Below, one piece after another: positions 1 to 6,479 of a DNA stretch of 9,950 nt (positions are counted from its first letter, which is position 1; each line of letters begins with the position of its first letter). The position numbers and the translations under genes are program-made. The notes beneath the pieces were generated by a model. It was not told the DNA's origin. It searched no databases and saw only the letters and a list, made by a program, of their open reading frames with translations. Origin of the DNA: Rhodospirillaceae bacterium (GTDB taxonomy: Bacteria > Pseudomonadota > Alphaproteobacteria > UBA828); contig JAPPKP010000115.1 of assembly GCA_028819955.1 (NCBI GenBank), forward strand, positions 383-10,332, read 5' to 3'.

Positions 1-88
1 CCCGGGGTTGGCGGGGGGTTTTTGGGCGCCCCCCCCCCCCCCCCACCCCCCCCCCCCCACAACCCCCCGGGGGGGGGGGGCGCCCCCC
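1..88. other. Low-complexity C/G homopolymer stretch, probable contig-end artefact
   Basis: The first ~88 bases are almost entirely long runs of C and G, including a C run from about 30 to 44 broken only by single A bases further on, and a G run of about 12 at 69-80. Recognisable coding sequence begins abruptly at about 86-89, in the middle of a protein domain. The stretch reads as proline/glycine-rich nonsense in the frame of the downstream gene and has no counterpart in that protein family. The simplest explanation is poor base calling or assembly at a contig end. A real GC-rich spacer cannot be excluded. Confidence 0.75.
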
Positions 89-2239
89 CACGGCGTGCTC
101 GCCGTCTATACCGGCGCGGACGTGGCGGCGGCGGGGCTCGGCACGCTGCCCTGCATCGCCGATGCCTTCGTCCCGCTGACGCTGCCGGACGGCAGCCCCG
201 CCTGCTATCCGCCCAACCCGATGCTGCCGAAGGACCGCGTGCGTCACGTCGGTGAGGCGGTGGTCATGGTCGTGGCCGAGACCCTGGCCGCCGCGCAGGA
301 TGCAGCAGAGCTCGTGAGCGTGGACTATGAACCGCTGCCGGCGGTGGTCGACGCCGCGAAGGCGCGCGAGGCGGATGCACCGCAGATCTGGCCCGAGGCG
401 CCGGGCAACCTCTCCTGCGTCTGGGCGCAGGGCGATGCCGCCGCCACCGAGGCCGCGTTCGAGACTGCAACCCACGTGGTGGAGGTCGAGCTGGTCAACA
501 ACCGCGTGGTGGTGAGCACCATCGAGCCGCGCGGCGCGCTCGGCCTCTACGACCCGGCGAGCGAGCGCTACACCCTCCACATCAACAGCCAGCACGTCCA
601 CGGCGCGCGCGCCGTCATCGCCGGCATCCTGGGCATCGAGGAAGACCGCCTGCGCATCCTCTCCCACGACCTCGGCGGCGGCTTCGGCATGAAGTATTTC
701 TCCTACCCCGAGCAGGTCCTGGTGGCCTGGGCCGCGCGCAAGCTCGGGCGGCCGGTGCGCTGGCTGTGCGGGCGCACCGAGGGGTTCCTGAGCGACACGC
801 AGGCGCGCGACCACATCACGCGGGCGGCCCTGGCGCTCAATGCGGACGGGCAGTTCCTGGGCCTGCGTGTGCGCACGCTGGCCAATCTCGGCGCTTATGT
901 CTCCAACCTCGGGCCGATCTCGCCGACCCTGCTCTACACGCGCATGCTCGCGAACGCCTACCGCACGCCCGCGATTCATGCCGAGGTCGAAGGCGTGCTC
1001 ACCAACACAGTCTTCACCGATGCCTACCGCGGCGCCGGCATTCCGGAATCGAACTACGTCGTCGAGCGCCTGGTGGACAAGGCCGCGGCCAAGCTCGGCC
1101 TCGCGCCCGACGAGATTCGCCGGCGTAACCTGATTCCCGCGGCGGCGATGCCCTATCAGGTGCCGCTCGACCTCACCTACGATTCGGGCGACTACGCCCG
1201 CATCCTCGACGAGAGCCTGGCGCTCGCCGGCTGGTCGGGCTTCGCCGATCGGCGTGAGGAGGCCGCAGCGCGGGGCAGGCTGCGCGGCATCGGCATCGCG
1301 GTCTACGTGGAATCGACCGTGGGCGATCCCGCCGAGCACATCGCCATCCGCTTCCGCGACGACGGCGGGGTCAGCCTGAGCGCCGGCACCCGCGCGTCGG
1401 GCCAGGGCCACGTCACCACCTATGCCCAGCTGCTCGGCGAGAGCCTGGGCATCCCCTTCGAGGCCATCGATCTCATCGAGGGGGACAGCGACGACCTGCC
1501 CGGCGGCGGCGGCAGCGGCGGCTCGCGCTCCACCTACATGGTGGCGCTCGCGATCGAGGACGGCGCCGCCAAGGTGATCGACAAGGGCACCCAGATCGCC
1601 GCCAACATTCTGGAGGTGGCACCCGCGGACATCCGTTTCGCCGACGGCGACTTCTCCATCGCCGGCACCGACCGCGCCATCGACATCATGACGCTGGCGG
1701 CGCAGGCGAAGGACCCCGCCAATCTGCCGGAGAACATGGAGCCGGGGCTGGATGCGAACGGCAAGACGGAGACGCTGGAGGGCACCTTCCCCAACGGCTG
1801 CCACATCTGCGAGGTCGAGATCGACCCAGAGACCGGCGCGCTGGAGCTCGTCAACTATGCAGCGGTCAACGACTTTGGGCGCATCGTCAATCCTGTTCTG
1901 GTCGACGGCCAGGTGCACGGCGGGGTGGCGCAGGGGCTGGGCCAGGCGGTGTTCGAGAACTGCGTCTACGACGAGGCATCCGGCCAGCTGCTCTCCGGCT
2001 CGTTCATGGATTACTGCCTGCCGCGCGCCGACGACATGCCTCCCTTCGCGCTGGCTTCCAACGGCGTGCCGACCAGCCAGAACCCGCTCGGCATCAAGGG
2101 CTGCGGCGAGGCCGGGGCGATCCCCGCACCCGCCGCCGTGGTGAACGCCGTGCTCGATGCGCTCAAGGAGCGCGGTGTCACCGACATCGACATGCCGCTC
2201 ACCCCGGAGCGCGTCTGGCGCGCGCTCGAAAGAGCTTGA
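2..2239 (+). CDS. Xanthine dehydrogenase family molybdopterin-binding (CoxL-like) subunit, 5'-truncated
   Basis: This is the large, molybdenum-cofactor-binding subunit of a xanthine dehydrogenase / aerobic CO dehydrogenase-type hydroxylase. Such enzymes hydroxylate a substrate with water and pass electrons to FAD and 2Fe-2S subunits, which are not in the window. Trustworthy sequence starts near 89 with [12 protein letters not shown], a segment normally about 75-90 residues into the protein, so the true N terminus is missing. Family motifs are clear: GGGFGMK at 674-694, the active-site loop AYRGAGI at 1022-1042, the [10 protein letters not shown] cofactor segment at about 1399-1428, and KGCGEAGA at 2096-2119 with the catalytic glutamate codon at 2108-2110. 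The loop is of the 'form II' AYRGAG type and not the AYxCSFR type of true CO dehydrogenase, so CO is an unlikely substrate. The Arg that usually follows AYRGAG is Ile here. The frame ends in TGA at 2237-2239. The family is near certain; the substrate is unknown. Confidence 0.93.
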   Translation, partial: PGLAGGFWAPPPPPHPPPPTTPRGGGAPPHGVLAVYTGADVAAAGLGTLPCIADAFVPLTLPDGSPACYPPNPMLPKDRVRHVGEAVVMVVAETLAAAQDAAELVSVDYEPLPAVVDAAKAREADAPQIWPEAPGNLSCVWAQGDAAATEAAFETATHVVEVELVNNRVVVSTIEPRGALGLYDPASERYTLHINSQHVHGARAVIAGILGIEEDRLRILSHDLGGGFGMKYFSYPEQVLVAWAARKLGRPVRWLCGRTEGFLSDTQARDHITRAALALNADGQFLGLRVRTLANLGAYVSNLGPISPTLLYTRMLANAYRTPAIHAEVEGVLTNTVFTDAYRGAGIPESNYVVERLVDKAAAKLGLAPDEIRRRNLIPAAAMPYQVPLDLTYDSGDYARILDESLALAGWSGFADRREEAAARGRLRGIGIAVYVESTVGDPAEHIAIRFRDDGGVSLSAGTRASGQGHVTTYAQLLGESLGIPFEAIDLIEGDSDDLPGGGGSGGSRSTYMVALAIEDGAAKVIDKGTQIAANILEVAPADIRFADGDFSIAGTDRAIDIMTLAAQAKDPANLPENMEPGLDANGKTETLEGTFPNGCHICEVEIDPETGALELVNYAAVNDFGRIVNPVLVDGQVHGGVAQGLGQAVFENCVYDEASGQLLSGSFMDYCLPRADDMPPFALASNGVPTSQNPLGIKGCGEAGAIPAPAAVVNAVLDALKERGVTDIDMPLTPERVWRALERA

Positions 2240-2245
2240 TTGTGA

Positions 2246-2339
2246 TCCCTCAGGCGCCGGGCGCTCGCTCCGCTCGCTTGGCTACGCGCCTTCGGCGCGG
2301 CGCGCGGTCGCGCGCTCCGGGCGGCCGGTAGCCGCCCGG
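2246..2339 (+). repeat. Interspersed multi-hairpin repeat, copy 1
   Basis: Positions 2246-2322 align over about 77 bp with the reverse complement of 4260-4336, with roughly 90% identity and one single-base gap on each side. Within it, 2285-2299 forms a 6-bp GC stem with a TTC loop, and 2300-2315 forms a 6-bp GCGCGC stem with a GGTC loop. The unit ends in a perfect 9-bp stem at 2317-2325/2331-2339 with loop CGGTA. It lies between the molybdenum hydroxylase and VOC genes, starting 7 bases after the stop codon. The structure could slow or end transcription or protect mRNA ends, but no T-run follows. It also reads through in frame into the VOC gene, which can mislead start-site prediction. Confidence 0.8.
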
Positions 2340-2372
2340 TACCTTCACCCAACCGCGATACGAGGAATTTCT

Positions 2373-2912
2373 ATGGCCGTCTCGCCCGACCACGTCTTCA
2401 CCGACCTGCCCAACAGCCTCATCGGCCAGACCCGGCAGATCTGCATCGTCACCCGCGACCTCGACGCCTGCATCCGCAACTATGCCGACCGCATGGGGAT
2501 CGGCCCCTGGTGGGTGCAGGAATACGGGCCGCCCGACCTGACCGACAGGTACTTCCGCGGCGGCCCCGGCCAGTTCTCCATGCGCCTCGCGCTGGCTTGG
2601 ACCGGCGATCTCAACTGGGAGGTGATCGAGCCGCTGGAGGGGCCTAGCATCTACCACGAGTTCCTCGACGAGCACGGCGAGGGGCTGCAGCACGTGGGCT
2701 TCCTGCTGCAGGACACAGGCCTGGATATGGAGGGCTGCATCGCCGACATGGAAGCGCGCGGCTTCGCGCGGGTCATGAGCGGCGGCTGGCGCGGCGTGCG
2801 CTTCTGCTACTTCCAGACCGAAGACGCGCTCAAGACCACGCTTGAGCTGATCTACCGCCCGGAGGGCTACCAGCGCCCGGACCCGCTCTACTGGTACCCG
2901 GCGCGGGATTAG
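2373..2912 (+). CDS. VOC-family (glyoxalase / methylmalonyl-CoA epimerase-like) protein, 179 aa
   Basis: The ATG at 2373 is preceded by AGGAA at 2363-2367, a well-spaced ribosome binding site. The open frame extends 72 codons further upstream, but only through the repeat, so that extension is rejected. The protein has two beta-alpha-beta-beta-beta halves typical of the vicinal oxygen chelate fold: an N-terminal strand RQICIVTRDLD (residues 21-31), a strand ending WEVIEP (82-87), then GLQHVGF (104-110) and a closing strand TTLELIY (155-161). By family analogy the metal ligands would be Gln22, a Glu in WEVIE, His107 and Glu158; Gln22 stands where many members have His. VOC members include epimerases, lyases, isomerases and extradiol dioxygenases acting on small acids or CoA esters. 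A crotonase gene nearby makes a CoA-ester role possible, but this is inference. The exact reaction cannot be assigned. Confidence 0.88.
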   Translation: MAVSPDHVFTDLPNSLIGQTRQICIVTRDLDACIRNYADRMGIGPWWVQEYGPPDLTDRYFRGGPGQFSMRLALAWTGDLNWEVIEPLEGPSIYHEFLDEHGEGLQHVGFLLQDTGLDMEGCIADMEARGFARVMSGGWRGVRFCYFQTEDALKTTLELIYRPEGYQRPDPLYWYPARD

Positions 2913-2983
2913 CGTAACGTTCCGGCAATTCACGCGGTGCGGGTCTGGCGCGACGCGGCATGGGCGCCTTGGAACGGGATGCG

Positions 2984-3205
2984 ATGGCCAACTCATACAG
3001 CGTCGATGTCTTCCGCTGCGGAGAAGCCGATGTATTCGTCGCGACGAGCGAGGACATACCGGGCCTGATGCTCGAGGCAGACACGCTGGGCGGCATGCTC
3101 GAGGCCGTCATGGAGATGGTGCCGCAACTGCTCGAGCGCAATTTGGATGTGCCGCGCGATGCTGACGTGCAGGTAGCAATGCGGCTTCAGCAGGTAGTCG
3201 CGTAG
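2984..3205 (+). CDS. Small DUF1902 / HicB-like domain protein, 73 aa
   Basis: The protein carries the motif ATSEDIPGLMLEADTL (residues 20-35) followed by an amphipathic helix ending in VPQLLERN (46-53). This pattern is characteristic of the DUF1902 family, which is related to the HicB antitoxin partial-RNase-H fold. The ATG at 2984 is chosen because GGAACGGG (2971-2978) sits five bases upstream. An in-frame ATG at 2960 would add eight residues and has no obvious ribosome binding site. The gene starts 71 bp after the VOC stop. No HicA-type toxin is visible on either side: the next gene is a convergent crotonase. The protein may be an orphan antitoxin-like regulator or a stand-alone protein of unknown role. 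The family call rests on motif memory and the function is unknown. Confidence 0.75.
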   Translation: MANSYSVDVFRCGEADVFVATSEDIPGLMLEADTLGGMLEAVMEMVPQLLERNLDVPRDADVQVAMRLQQVVA

Positions 3206-3226
3206 GACGCTGGGGGAACGCGCGGT

Positions 3227-3247
3227 TGGCCGGAACGGGTCCGGCCA
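3227..3247. terminator. Hairpin between convergent genes, possible bidirectional terminator
   Basis: Positions 3227-3234 (TGGCCGGA) pair perfectly with 3240-3247 around a 5-base loop. It lies 22 bases after the DUF1902 stop and 34 bases after the crotonase stop on the other strand, where a shared terminator is expected. No T-run follows on either strand, so it is not a classical intrinsic terminator. Confidence 0.5.
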
Positions 3248-3280
3248 TGACGCAGCGGAGAGTGTTGAAGGTTTGCGGGC

Positions 3281-4093
3281 TCAGGAATCCTGCCAGACCG
3301 GATCCCGCTTCTCCAGGAAGGCCGTGATGCCCTCGCGCGCGTCGTCGGCCTGGATGGTGCGGTAGATCACCTCGCCGGCATAGTCGTAGGCGTCACCCCG
3401 GTCCATCTCCAGCTGGCGATAGAAAGACCGCTTGCCCTGGGCGATGGCGTAGGCTGACTTCGACGCGATATGCCGCGCCACTTCGTCCACCCGCTCGTTC
3501 AGCTTGTCGGGCTCCACGACCTCGCTGACCAGCCCCATGCGGAACGCGGTCTCGGCGTCCACCATCTTGCCGGTGAGCAGCATCTGCATCGCGTGCTTGG
3601 GCGCGATGGCGCGGCTCACCGCCACCTGCGGCGAGTGACACCAGAAGCCGATGTTCACGCCGGGGGTGGCAAACTTGGCCTCCGACGAGGCGTAGACCAG
3701 ATCGCAGCTCGCGACCAGCTCGCAGCCGGCGGCGGTGGCAATGCTGTGGACCTTGGCGATCACCGGCTGGGGCAGGCCGATCAGGCTCTGCATCATGCGC
3801 GAGCAGGTTGCGGTGGCTTCGCGCTTGGTCTCGGGCGCCTTCATGGCCTCGACCGATTCGTTGAGGTCGTGGCCTGTGCAGAAGAGCCGCCCCGCCGCCG
3901 CCAGGATCACCACCCGCACGGAGCGATCGTCCCTGATTTCGTCCAGGGTGTCCTGCAGCTCGTGCACCAGCCGGTGGGAGAGGCTGTTGCCCGACTTGGG
4001 CCGGTTGAGCGTGAGGGTCGTCACGCCGTCGTCGTCCTTGCGGCGCAGCGTGTGCGCGATCCCCTCGGGCAGCTCCACGATCTCGGTCGCCAT
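3281..4093 (-). CDS. Enoyl-CoA hydratase/isomerase (crotonase) family protein, ECHDC3-like, 270 aa
   Basis: The start is the ATG at 4093-4091 on the minus strand, preceded by GGAGGG four bases upstream; the longer open frame upstream runs through repeat DNA and is rejected. The fold shows the crotonase hallmarks: TLNRPKSGNSLS (27-38), the first oxyanion-hole segment FCTGHDL (71-77) and the second AAGCELVASCD (121-131). Glu125 matches the first catalytic glutamate of enoyl-CoA hydratase. The second glutamate position (rat Glu164) is Gly145 in the motif FATPGVNIGF, so ordinary hydration is doubtful. The signature ATAAGC-LVASCD plus FATPGVN matches the ECHDC3-like subgroup, whose reaction is poorly defined. 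The C terminus ITAFLEKRDPVW is the usual family end. It is divergent from the SDR gene and convergent with the VOC/DUF1902 pair. It probably acts on an acyl-CoA thioester in the cytoplasm. Confidence 0.92.
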   Translation of the reverse strand: MATEIVELPEGIAHTLRRKDDDGVTTLTLNRPKSGNSLSHRLVHELQDTLDEIRDDRSVRVVILAAAGRLFCTGHDLNESVEAMKAPETKREATATCSRMMQSLIGLPQPVIAKVHSIATAAGCELVASCDLVYASSEAKFATPGVNIGFWCHSPQVAVSRAIAPKHAMQMLLTGKMVDAETAFRMGLVSEVVEPDKLNERVDEVARHIASKSAYAIAQGKRSFYRQLEMDRGDAYDYAGEVIYRTIQADDAREGITAFLEKRDPVWQDS

Positions 4094-4177
4094 CGGTCCC
4101 TCCAGCTCTCGGGCTTGCGGGCGGCATAGTAGCACCACGTGCAAGGAAAGGCGCCGCCACGTTCCCCCTCCGCTCTC

Positions 4178-4234
4178 CCGAGCCGTAGGCCCGGACGGCG
4201 CGACCGCGCCGCGCGCGGCAGCGAACGAGGCGCT
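4178..4234 (-). repeat. Interspersed multi-hairpin repeat, shortened copy 3
   Basis: Positions 4191-4234 resemble the complete copy at 4260-4336 at both its ends (CCGGA, GCGCGACCGCGC, GCGAACG), with about 20 bp missing in the middle. On its outer side, 4178-4184 pairs with 4188-4194 around the loop GTA, with one A-C mismatch. This is in the same relative place as the end hairpins of the other copies. It sits in the same orientation as copy 2, 15 bases away. The alignment is by eye and the edges are approximate. Confidence 0.5.
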
Positions 4235-4249
4235 TGCCAAGAAGAAGGT

Positions 4250-4336
4250 CGGACCGCAGGTCCGGAGCGCGCGACCGCGCGCCGCGCCGAATGGCGCGTA
4301 GGCAAGCGAACGGAGTGAGCGCCCGCCGTTGAGGGA
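4250..4336 (-). repeat. Interspersed multi-hairpin repeat, copy 2
   Basis: The segment 4260-4336 read on the minus strand matches 2246-2322 on the plus strand. It contains the same internal stems, with the loop changed from TTC to ATTC in one. It ends in a perfect 6-bp stem (4250-4255 with 4259-4264, loop GCA) that differs in sequence from the end stem of copy 1. In one minus-strand frame it encodes RSLRSLAYAP, nearly the same pseudo-peptide as copy 1, and this frame runs in phase into the crotonase gene. Confidence 0.8.
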
Positions 4337-4374
4337 AATGAAAATGCGACCGCCCGGCGCTTGAGGGAAATGAA
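4329..4374. repeat. 14-bp perfect direct repeat TTGAGGGAAATGAA, two copies
   Basis: TTGAGGGAAATGAA occurs at 4329-4342 and again at 4361-4374, 32 bp apart start to start (about three helical turns). The sequence beside the second copy, CGCCCGGCGC (4351-4360), resembles the outer edge of the hairpin repeat. The pair may therefore be a partial fourth repeat unit. An operator pair between the divergent genes is the alternative. Confidence 0.6.
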
Positions 4375-4480
4375 CAAGGCTCATCGGCTTGCGGCGGCGC
4401 GCGTTGTGGCCTATGTCGTGGCCCGCCGATGCCGTCGCGGCCGGGCTGGTGCGCGTGCATCCGAGAAGAGCGGGAGACCA

Positions 4481-5242
4481 ATGTCACAGCTTGAAGGGAA
4501 GGTCGCCGTCGTCACCGGCGGCGGGCGGGGCTTGGGCCGCGCCTATTGCGAGGCGCTGGCGCGCGAGGGCGCAGCCGTGGTGGCCGCCGACATCCGCGAT
4601 ACGGCCGAGACGGTGGAGGCCATCGGCCAGACCAACGGGCGCGTGACCGGTATCGCGCTGGACGCCGCCGACATGTCGAGCTGCGAGACTATGGCCAAGC
4701 ACGCGGTCGCCGAGTTCGGGCGCATCGACGTGCTCATCAACAACGCAGCGCTCTACGGCGACATCCAGGGCGGGCGCTTCGACAAGATCGCGCAGGACGA
4801 GTGGGACAAGACTATGGCCGTCAACGTGCGCGGCGTTTGGCAATGCACCAAGGCGTGCGTGCCGGCCATGCGCGAGGCGGGCAGCGGCTCCATCGTCAAC
4901 ATCGCCTCGCTTGCGGCGGTCTACGGCATGCCCTTCGGGCTGCATTACGCGACATCGAAGGCGGCGGTCATCGGCATGACCCGCGCGCTCGCCCGCGAGC
5001 TCGGGCGCGACTGGATCAGGGTCAACGCCATCGCGCCGAGCGCTGTGCTGACCGAGGGGACCGACGAGTTCTTCGGCGAGAAGAAGGACAAGCTGCTTCA
5101 CGCCGTCGCCACCGGCCAGAGCCTGCAGAAGAACCTCGAGACCGACGATCTGGTCGGCACCGTGCTCTACCTCGCGTCCGACGCGAGCAAGCTGGTCACG
5201 GGCCAGACCCTGATGGTGGACGGCGGCACGGTCTTTCTCTAG
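4481..5242 (+). CDS. SDR-family oxidoreductase (NAD-type), 253 aa
   Basis: This is a classical short-chain dehydrogenase/reductase of typical length (253 aa), catalysing NAD(P)-dependent oxidation or reduction of an alcohol/ketone. The nucleotide-binding motif TGGGRGLG is at residues 12-19. Asp37 at the end of the second strand favours NAD(H) over NADP(H). Also present are NNAA (87-90), Asn115, Ser143, and the active-site pair Tyr156-Lys160 in YATSK. The C terminus TGQTLMVDGGTVFL is standard. The ATG at 4481 has GGGAG at 4472-4476 in front; upstream in-frame starts (such as TTG 4361) lie in repeat DNA. The protein begins MSQLEGKVAVVTG, as SDRs normally do. It is the first of a run of same-strand genes, but a 244-bp gap follows, so it may be transcribed separately from the transporter. 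The substrate is unknown. Confidence 0.95.
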   Translation: MSQLEGKVAVVTGGGRGLGRAYCEALAREGAAVVAADIRDTAETVEAIGQTNGRVTGIALDAADMSSCETMAKHAVAEFGRIDVLINNAALYGDIQGGRFDKIAQDEWDKTMAVNVRGVWQCTKACVPAMREAGSGSIVNIASLAAVYGMPFGLHYATSKAAVIGMTRALARELGRDWIRVNAIAPSAVLTEGTDEFFGEKKDKLLHAVATGQSLQKNLETDDLVGTVLYLASDASKLVTGQTLMVDGGTVFL

Positions 5243-5264
5243 AGCCGAACCTCTTGATTCGGTT
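5243..5264 (+). terminator. Weak hairpin just after the SDR stop codon
   Basis: Positions 5243-5249 can pair with 5258-5264 (7 bp, one G-T) around an 8-base loop, starting directly after the TAG stop. Only a TTT and then a mixed sequence follow, so termination would be weak. A second imperfect hairpin (5277-5301, 9 bp with a two-base bulge) follows 12 bases later. Together they could separate the SDR from the transporter genes. Confidence 0.3.
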
Positions 5265-5391
5265 TCAAGGAGAGTACGAAGCGAGGCTGACTCGGGCTTC
5301 GCCGGAGAGGCGGCGATGGCAGTTACCTGCCTGCGCTTCTGGGACCGCCTAATTCGGCCGATCCATCGAGCCGCTGCGGGGAGAAAGTCAT

Positions 5392-5420
5392 TTGTCGCAG
5401 GCGAAGCGTCCCTGTACGCT
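5392..5420 (+). promoter_or_regulatory. Candidate sigma-70-type promoter upstream of the binding-protein gene
   Basis: TTGTCG (5392-5397) and TACGCT (5415-5420) are separated by 17 bases, matching 4 of 6 and 3 of 6 consensus positions. It lies within the 244-bp gap upstream of the binding-protein gene, which would leave a leader of about 60 bases. In GC-rich genomes such partial matches arise by chance, so this is only a candidate. Confidence 0.25.
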
Positions 5421-5486
5421 CTCGCGGCCGTTCCGCGCCATCGCGACGCAGTCGGTCAAGACCAGCAAAATGGGAGGGAGATGAAC

Positions 5487-6449
5487 ATGAAGTTTTCGCA
5501 CATTGCGGCCGCACTGGGTGTTGCGGCACTGATTGTCGGTGCCGCGGCTGCGCCGGACGACGCGCGGAGCGAGGATCAGTTCACCATCGGTGTGACCGTT
5601 TGGGACGTCTCGACCACGCCGTTCGCCGTGCCGCTGGTCAAGGGCATGCGCGATGCCGCCGAGAAGGCCAACGTCAATCTGATCGTTAGCGATCCCAAGT
5701 GGGACGCGTCGGTTCAGGTCGAGAACGTGCGCGAGTTCATCGTGCAGGGCGTCGATGCCATCGCCATCGCACCGATCGATATCGCAGGCGTCCTCCCCGC
5801 CGTGCAGGAAGCGCTCGATGCCGGCATCCCGGTGGTGGGCGCGCTGGGCGAGATCGAGGGCGTTCCCTACGTCGGCGTGGACGATATCGAGTACGGGCGC
5901 CTGTCCGCCCGCCTCATGCTGGAAGCGCTCGCGACCGTCGAGGGCGAGAAGCGCATCGTCATGTTCCGCGGCACAGCCGGCGGCAGCCCCGACCGGCGCC
6001 GCATGCAGGGCATGGGCGAAGTGCTTGAGGCCTCCGGCGTCGAGCACGACTGGGTCGACGTCACCGCCGACTGGCTGCCCGACAAGGCGCTGACTGGCTT
6101 CCAGGATGTGCTCCAGCGCTTCCCGATCCCCGGCAGCGTCACCCTGGTCAACAGCATGGGGAACTGCATGGTTCCGCCGTCGCTGGATTGGGCCCAGAGG
6201 CTGGAGCGCACGGAGATCATGTTCGTCGCCATCGACCTCTGTTCGGCCGAGGAGCAGGCCATCGGAGCCGGCAAGATGTACGGCGCCGTCTACCAGGATC
6301 CGCTGATCATGGGCGCGCTCGTGGTCGATAGCCTGGTCGCCATGAATGCCGCCGGCGATTTCATGACACTGCCGGACTTCGCCCAGGTCCCGCCGATCTT
6401 CAACTGCACGCAGGCCAACTACGCTGAGTGCGAGGGGCGCGGCTTCTAG
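5487..6449 (+). CDS. ABC transporter periplasmic substrate-binding protein (RbsB-like), 320 aa
   Basis: This is the extracytoplasmic binding component of a sugar-type ABC importer (periplasmic binding protein type 1, Peripla_BP_4-like). Residues 1-22 form a signal peptide: MKFSH, a hydrophobic core LGVAALIVG, then AAAA; cleavage is likely near residue 22. The mature part begins DQFTIGVTVWDVSTTPFAVPLVKG (30-53), the usual first strand and ligand loop. VDAIAIAPID and later DAGIPVVGALG are typical of the family, and YGAVYQDP fits the C-terminal lobe. GGGAGGGAG (5472-5480) precedes two ATGs at 5481 and 5487; 5487 is chosen because the spacing is better and it gives the cleaner signal peptide. Four cysteines (227, 252, 307, 315) lie in the C-terminal half, which is uncommon and may mean disulfides. 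The permease gene follows after a strong hairpin. The ligand is unknown; the HyuA/B genes downstream suggest a non-sugar compound. Confidence 0.93.
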   Translation: MKFSHIAAALGVAALIVGAAAAPDDARSEDQFTIGVTVWDVSTTPFAVPLVKGMRDAAEKANVNLIVSDPKWDASVQVENVREFIVQGVDAIAIAPIDIAGVLPAVQEALDAGIPVVGALGEIEGVPYVGVDDIEYGRLSARLMLEALATVEGEKRIVMFRGTAGGSPDRRRMQGMGEVLEASGVEHDWVDVTADWLPDKALTGFQDVLQRFPIPGSVTLVNSMGNCMVPPSLDWAQRLERTEIMFVAIDLCSAEEQAIGAGKMYGAVYQDPLIMGALVVDSLVAMNAAGDFMTLPDFAQVPPIFNCTQANYAECEGRGF

Positions 6450-6479
6450 CGTCTCGTCCCGGACATCGAGTGGCAGAAT

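Larger units (their letters stand above)
4094..4480. other. Divergent intergenic region (387 bp) rich in repeats
   Basis: This space lies between the starts of the crotonase (-) and SDR (+) genes. It holds two tandem copies of the hairpin repeat on the minus strand, a 14-bp direct repeat, and about 105 bp (4375-4480) without recognisable structure before the SDR gene. Promoters for both genes should lie here, but I see no convincing -35/-10 pair. Open frames across it are short or run through the repeats and show no protein family. Confidence 0.6.

Noticed and set aside
1..2239. Label as true CO dehydrogenase large subunit (CoxL form I)
   Set aside because: The active-site loop is AYRGAG and not AYxCSFR, so CO oxidation is not supported.
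2250..2996. 248-codon open frame on the minus strand opposite the VOC gene
   Set aside because: It is antisense to a well-supported gene with a good ribosome binding site, and its end runs through the repeat.
3470..4129. 219-codon plus-strand open frame opposite the crotonase
   Set aside because: The His/Gly/Leu-rich composition is typical of a shadow frame, and the crotonase on the other strand has all family motifs.
2246..4336. Repeats considered as a CRISPR array or insertion-sequence ends
   Set aside because: The copies are too few, unevenly spaced and in opposite orientation for CRISPR. No transposase lies between them and no target-site duplication was seen.
4361..4480. 40-residue N-terminal extension of the SDR from a TTG start
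   Set aside because: The SDR begins normally at MSQLEGKVAVVTG with a good ribosome binding site. The extension starts in repeat DNA and matches no SDR feature.
5316..5486. Upstream ATG (5316) giving the binding protein 57 extra residues
   Set aside because: The extension would bury the signal peptide behind a charged segment. A strong GGGAGGGAG site stands directly before the ATGs at 5481 and 5487.
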